From assembly GCA_963662155.1 (NCBI GenBank), contig OY759269.1, positions 21,976,378 to 22,040,377 of the forward strand: 64,000 nt of DNA. The letters are read 5' to 3'. Source of the stretch: Lamellibrachia columna. Lineage: Eukaryota; Annelida; Polychaeta; Sabellida; Siboglinidae. The translations under genes and the position numbers were made by a program. Within the stretch, counting starts at the first letter, position 1. Each line of letters opens with the position of its first letter. The notes below the pieces were generated by a model. The model did no database searches, had not been told where the DNA came from, and saw only the letters and a list, made by a program, of their open reading frames with translations. This document shows positions 56,480 to 64,000 of the stretch, in pieces.

Positions 56480-57540
56480 GATGGCCCATTGAAAATCAAA
56501 TCAAATCAATTCTTTATTTCCAAATAAAAATAGAAATCTGCAACATATACTCATACACAACAAATATCTGTAATTCAAATGGAAAAGGATAAAGTAGAAG
56601 TGTATTACTTATTAATCACTTTCCCCAATATCAAAGAAACGTGTACATATTAATAGTAAACATAAATGTATAGTATATTTTTAGTAAATAACGAATAACT
56701 GAAACCCATTTACGCATTTATACTTCCAAATATGTTATACTGCATAGCAATTCATTTACGTAATTTATACTCTTAAAGGAAATACATATTATATAGTTTT
56801 TTTAAGATTCTGGAGAGTAACTGAACTTCTTATTGACTAATTTAAAGAATTCCAGAGTTTAACACCAAACACAGATGTACACTTAGTTTAACACCGTACA
56901 CAGATGTACACTTAGTTTAACACCATACACACATGCACACTTAGTTTTACACCATACACAGATGTACACTTAGAAATTCTAAATTTGTATTAAATCAAAG
57001 AGTTTAAGAATGCCTAAATCACAAAATGGTTTATTAGAACGACATAATGAATTCTCATTACAAATGAGTCCGACTACCTTTTTTGTAATAAATAAACACC
57101 ATTAATATATGTTTTATACGTATTGCCCCATACTTCGCAGCAGTATTATATGTGTGGGAAAAATGGCGAACAATATAATATAAAAAGCGATTTTTTGTCT
57201 AGTAAGTATTTCGCCCTATATATAATTGCAACAGTTTTTGGTAATTTAGATTTAATCATACCAATATGCTCCATCCAATTGATCTTATCATCTATTAAAA
57301 TTCCTAAAAACTTAGTAACATATACTCTATCTAAAATTGTATTGTTGACTTTTATGTAAATATTTTTTTTTACAATAGTTGCCAAACAACATATAGTTAG
57401 TCTTAGCTATGTTTAAGGATAATACATTTACTGAAAACCAGATATGTAACTTTCGTAGTTCAGTATTGATAATTTTGCTGAGCTGGGTTAGATCGCATAT
57501 TACGTAAATCATAATAATCATAGAAAACACGCAAAGCATT
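56480..57540 (-). mobile_element. Second LINE type, RT C-terminal part and 3' end
   Basis: On the minus strand: IINTELRKLHIWFSVNVLSLN, KTNYMLFG, then a frame change, VYVTKFLGILIDDKINWMEHI and IYRAKYLL. These are landmarks of a jockey/CR1-type reverse transcriptase ('WF..N.LSLN..KT', 'FLG..ID..L.W..HI'). The likely 3' end is the 'aatcaaatcaaatca' stretch near 56500. Frameshifted, so inactive. Confidence 0.8.
56870..56972. repeat. 30-bp repeat, about 4 units
   Basis: 'cttagtttaacaccatacac' plus 'agatgtacac', inside the 3' part of the LINE. Confidence 0.85.
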
Positions 57541-57591
57541 CAAACAATCGCGTGACTTTGCCAACGCGCGTACTCGGTCGCGTTCAAACGA

Positions 57592-57813
57592 CGTGCTGAT
57601 CTCCGCTCGACGTTCACAAACGTATGTTTAACATAGGATTCTCAGAACGAGGCTGCCGTGTGTTATCTGGATTGATATATCACGGTAAAATGCTCTAGAC
57701 CAATCAGGTTGTCATATCACTATGACATATACATCCATATAATGCACGGCAGCCTCGTTCTGAGAATCCTATGTTAAACATACGTTTGTGAACGTCGAGC
57801 GGAGATCAGCACG
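57592..57813. mobile_element. Palindromic MITE with 69-bp perfect inverted repeats
   Basis: 57592-57660 and 57745-57813 are perfect reverse complements ('cgtgctgatctccgctcgac' at the outer end). The 84-bp middle is itself imperfectly self-complementary, so the whole 222 bp can fold into one hairpin. No transposase. A solo arm lies at 46255-46310. Confidence 0.85.
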
Positions 57814-58082
57814 GCTAGCCGTTGTATAACAACTGATAATGATCACCAATTCCTTACCACTAGTGTGAAGCTTCCGGTCGACGTGAACATACATGTTGCA
57901 ACTCAAAATAAAAACGAACAACCAGAGTCCACATAGGTCGAGATGCACCGTTTGATAAAACAATGCTTAAAAAATAAAATCTGTATGTTTTCACATTACC
58001 CAGTACTTTTTGCTATTTGTATTGTGAACACAAATATGACTATCTTGATGCTAAATACAAGAAGGCCAGCGACGTTCAGCAG

Positions 58083-58345
58083 TCAAAAATCAAAGTCGTT
58101 TAGCAATGTGTCATCATATGAGCCGTAGCCGGTGGGGGTCGTTGACACCATCCTGCCACTCAGGATCCTCGCCATCTCCCGACCAATAAACTGGCCTCCC
58201 GTTGTCCACTGCCTCACGTTATCAACCCATACGGTCCGCCTTCGTCCTGGTTTGTTCTTCCCATCGACTTCGCCTTCGATCGATATTAACACTAGTGTGT
58301 GGCATCGCCACTCCAATGTCCATATCTCGATAATATCTCGATAAT
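58083..58345 (-). mobile_element. LINE ORF2 tail, degenerate
   Basis: On the minus strand KNKPGRRRTVWVDNVRQWT followed by ARILSGR resembles the 'G.GRPR..W.DNVR.WTG......A.DR..WR' end of LINE ORF2. Confidence 0.5.
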
Positions 58346-59040
58346 AGGCTTCAGCTGTGCCGCCAGTCCATTGTCATCACACGTTGTTGTCGGACCCAGA
58401 TATTCGTCTTCCTTTCGACCCAGCTCACTCGGATGATCCAAGTTGTTTTCTTGCGTCTGTTTCACTGCTCAACTTTCAGCACGACGCTCCAGACTAGGGT
58501 TCAGCCTAAAGTTACATTTCCCATTGGTGGCCATGTTAACGTTTTGTAAAATTATAAGAAAACGTGACCATCAAAAATTCTAAAAGTTTTTACCAGCCGC
58601 TGTCATCATCCCACTGATATGCTCGTCGAGTTTTGTCAAAATTAGACATTTCTAACTCTTGTAATATGCCTGTATGTGCGACACCCCTCAATGTTTACCA
58701 ATATTAGCATGAATTACGACGCACACGTGTCTAATCGCCAAAAAAATCACAAATATCCTTCCGCCTGTTAAAATCATCTAAAAATCCACCATTTCACTCT
58801 CAACAGCTTCCGCCAGCAAACCTGGTAATGTCCGTGCACAAATGCACTTATGTCAGATCGTATGATTTTTTTAAAACGTCCTATATCCAAACTTACTATG
58901 CCCTACATTCGTGATGCATTTTGTCGATTTTTGTCTCGAACAAAATCAGTTTTTCAGTTTATCTCATAAATTAGCAGGTATCTGTCACCATTAATGCATA
59001 GTTAGATAATATATATTTAAATATACGGCATAACACAAAA

Positions 59041-59182
59041 TTGATTCAGTTCCCATTTAACACGTGCATACACTGCTTTACAACAGGAAATCTTATTGGC
59101 TGATGCTCAGCTGTTGAGTAAGTATTTCGCCCTATATATAATTGCAACAGTTTTTGGTAATTTAGATTTAATCATACCAATA
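59041..59182. repeat. Composite of two dispersed repeats
   Basis: 59060-59115 repeats 48620-48685. 59119-59182 is an essentially perfect 64-bp copy of 57203-57266, a piece of the LINE reverse transcriptase. Confidence 0.75.
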
Positions 59183-59277
59183 CATACATACATACAAATA
59201 TATTCTGTTAAATTTTCGCAAAAGACGGAATTGTTTTGATAATTGCCCTGAGACCGTGACATTTAATGCAATTTAAC

Positions 59278-59453
59278 GCATAAGCCGCGAGTCTCGCGGC
59301 TTATGCGTGAGAGTTGACGTGCGTGAGAGTACGGACTAGCGACCTGACTATTAGGCAGAAACTTCCGCCCCAGTCTTGAGCTAGGGGCGGAAGTCGAGGC
59401 CCTGTTTATTCAATTCGCGGATGTGGGCTTTCCGTAGCCAAATGGCTACGGAA
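59278..59453. other. Cluster of three perfect hairpins
   Basis: 59278-59306 is a 14-bp stem with a single central base. 59362-59393 has 10-bp arms ('cttccgcccc' / 'ggggcggaag') and a 12-base loop. 59430-59453 has 11-bp arms with a 2-base loop ('ttccgtagcca' / 'tggctacggaa'). No reading frame or known RNA family is recognised. Confidence 0.7.
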
Positions 59454-59929
59454 CTAATAACTTAAGTTTTAAACCGATACACACTAACCGTTTCACATAT
59501 GTATTCCGTGACATACAACCGACACTTGGGCGTCAAGAAACAGAAGAAATGTGCCCCAAATAATTATTTATCAGTACATTTATCGGTCGCATAGAAAAGA
59601 TTTCATAAATAGCCGCCATGCTGTGCACATGATGTTGCATTTGGGTCACATGGTCTAACGCGATTTCGTGTAGAATGAGGCCAGAGTGGGCCAGCAGCAC
59701 AGAGATAAATAAAACACCCATTAGTAAGTTAGTAGTTTATAGGGGGGATGATTAATGATGTAACTCTATGGCCAGCAGACGGCAATTCTTAGCGTGACCT
59801 TACGATAATCCCATTTGGTAATCTCGCTCACACAATATCCGGTTATATAAAAATTTTGACAAGCACATGCGTTCTGACAAGAAGGTAATACTTTCACACT
59901 TTTACATGGTTATTGTCAGGTAATTTTAG

Positions 59930-60072
<143 letters not shown>

Positions 60073-60486
60073 AGAATGCATACAGACATGAAATACGTGT
60101 TTATTGCTCTGTTTATTTTGTAAGGTTTCACGTTTCATGAAAATGCGTACGTTTCTGCCGAGCGAGCTCTTCGCTTTACAACAGCAATAGCCAGATAGAA
60201 AAAATATATGGCGACTGACTTTGCCTACCTGACTGGTTGTGTCTTTAGACACCGCAATATATCGATGGATGTGAGTAAAACGCACAAGGGATGAAGCTGT
60301 GCGATACATGAAACCTGCGCAATAACATGACATATGACGTTGTTAAATCAGTGTAATTAATGGTTGCTGCTCAGTCACTTTTAGTACCAGAAGACGTGGG
60401 AACACCCCATAAAGACGGAAGATGGACTGAACCACACCAGGTGACGACGCGGCGAAAACTACGCCGAATGTTACAGACCTACAGTA

Positions 60487-63148
<2,662 letters not shown>

Positions 63149-63153
63149 TTAGA

Positions 63154-63159
63154 AATAAA
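63154..63159 (+). terminator. AATAAA just after the fucosyltransferase stop
   Basis: AATAAA starts six bases past the TAG. If used, the 3' UTR would be only about 20-30 bases. Other signals further on cannot be excluded. Confidence 0.4.
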
Positions 63160-63164
63160 AACAA

Positions 63165-64000
63165 CAAAATGTCTAGGTGCATCACTCACTCGCTCACTCA
63201 ATCAGTCCTCTTCGTGCCTTGGGAGGCACATGAGGCTCCGGCAAAAGCACGACAAGAGGAAGTGGACTTGACATCAGCCTTAGAGAGGTTGGTAAGATTT
63301 AGAAAAAAGAACAGTGTTGAGGGCAACGTCTCCCTCCGCAGAGCAGAGCAAACGGACACTAGACCAAGATAGACGATGTATATGACGATGTACAGAAACA
63401 TGGCGTAATACTGCAGAAGCAAGAAAGGCAAGCAACATATGCATATGTTGTCCGGTTGAAGGGAGATAATAACAGTCGAGCTGTCAGAGCCAGTCTTCCT
63501 GTGGCATGTCCTGTCCAACATGCCCCACAGGCAGTACGGCCTCCTACAGGTACTAATCGGGCTCCGGTACAACGAATGCAATGACAACTCAGACCTGTGT
63601 TCTATGGTGGGAACAATGGACAGTGCTTGAAAAGAAAAAGAGAAACACTGTGTTTAGAAGTAGTTATGGCAGTGATCGTGTACAGGGGGCGCCACCTCCA
63701 TGTAGAGATCTAGTAGTAGAAAGGGTGTCAAAAGTAACAAAAGAAACTGATCTTAACGATCACATTAAATCTAAAGGCGTGTGTTCTCTCATTGCATCTT
63801 ATGTCACACACTGATGCAAAACATCATATATTTAAATTATAAATAATCTAAAGATTATCTGATAAAGGTTTAGCATCCTGACTTTTGGCCATTTTTTTGG
63901 TGTTGACAAGATTGCTTGATTTTTATACGTAAGAACAGTGTATACGAGAATGTGCCATTGACGGGCAGACCTTACGGGGGCTGTTCAATAATTTGGTTCT
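63165..64000. other. No gene supported
   Basis: Short open frames (for example 63169-63372 and 63390-63585 forward) read as plausible protein but are split by stops and show no known motif. They might be a transposon gag relic. Confidence 0.3.

Overview
The window reads as nuclear DNA of an invertebrate animal. Genes are split by GT-AG introns, spacers are AT-rich, and the proteins are typical bilaterian ones. The SINE and LINE types and the many (ACGC)n, (TA)n and minisatellite tracts would fit a marine lophotrochozoan such as a mollusc, but I cannot fix the clade from sequence alone.

Layout. (1) 1-5.85 kb has no gene I can support and is probably an upstream intron of the next gene. (2) 5.86-19.78 kb (+) is the 3' two-thirds of a BICD family-like cargo adapter (BICDL1/BicDR), with eleven phase-consistent exons plus a candidate 15-nt microexon. 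Its middle is an internal tandem duplication that made a chimeric exon. One intron holds a 60-bp satellite with an 11-unit, 660-bp higher-order repeat. A 73-bp minisatellite starts 20 bp after the stop. (3) 24.5-25.4 kb (-) is a GC-rich exon of a LIAT1-like protein, next to a ~600-bp foldback element that contains a tRNA-Gly-like segment. (4) 26-37 kb is mostly repeats and degenerate non-LTR retrotransposons. (5) 37.3-41.4 kb (+) is a complete three-exon exonuclease V gene (EXO5), possibly divergent from a small unknown exon. (6) 45.1-55.5 kb (-) is peroxisomal sarcosine oxidase (PIPOX). Seven exons are clear and it ends in a peroxisomal signal, but the expected second exon was not found. (7) 56-59.5 kb holds LINE pieces, a palindromic MITE and a cluster of three hairpins. 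(8) 60.5-63.1 kb (+) is a GT10 alpha-1,3-fucosyltransferase whose start codon lies in a tiny first exon.

The genes are functionally unrelated housekeeping genes: dynein cargo transport, a partner of protein arginylation, DNA repair, peroxisomal amino-acid oxidation and Golgi glycosylation. I see no operon or gene cluster. The unusual content is structural: more than fifteen separate minisatellite arrays, several sharing long open frames that are probably not genes, an exon-shuffling event with a possible gained intron inside BICDL, and several self-complementary elements. Exon boundaries were inferred by reading splice sites, phase and remembered family similarity. No alignment or search was run.
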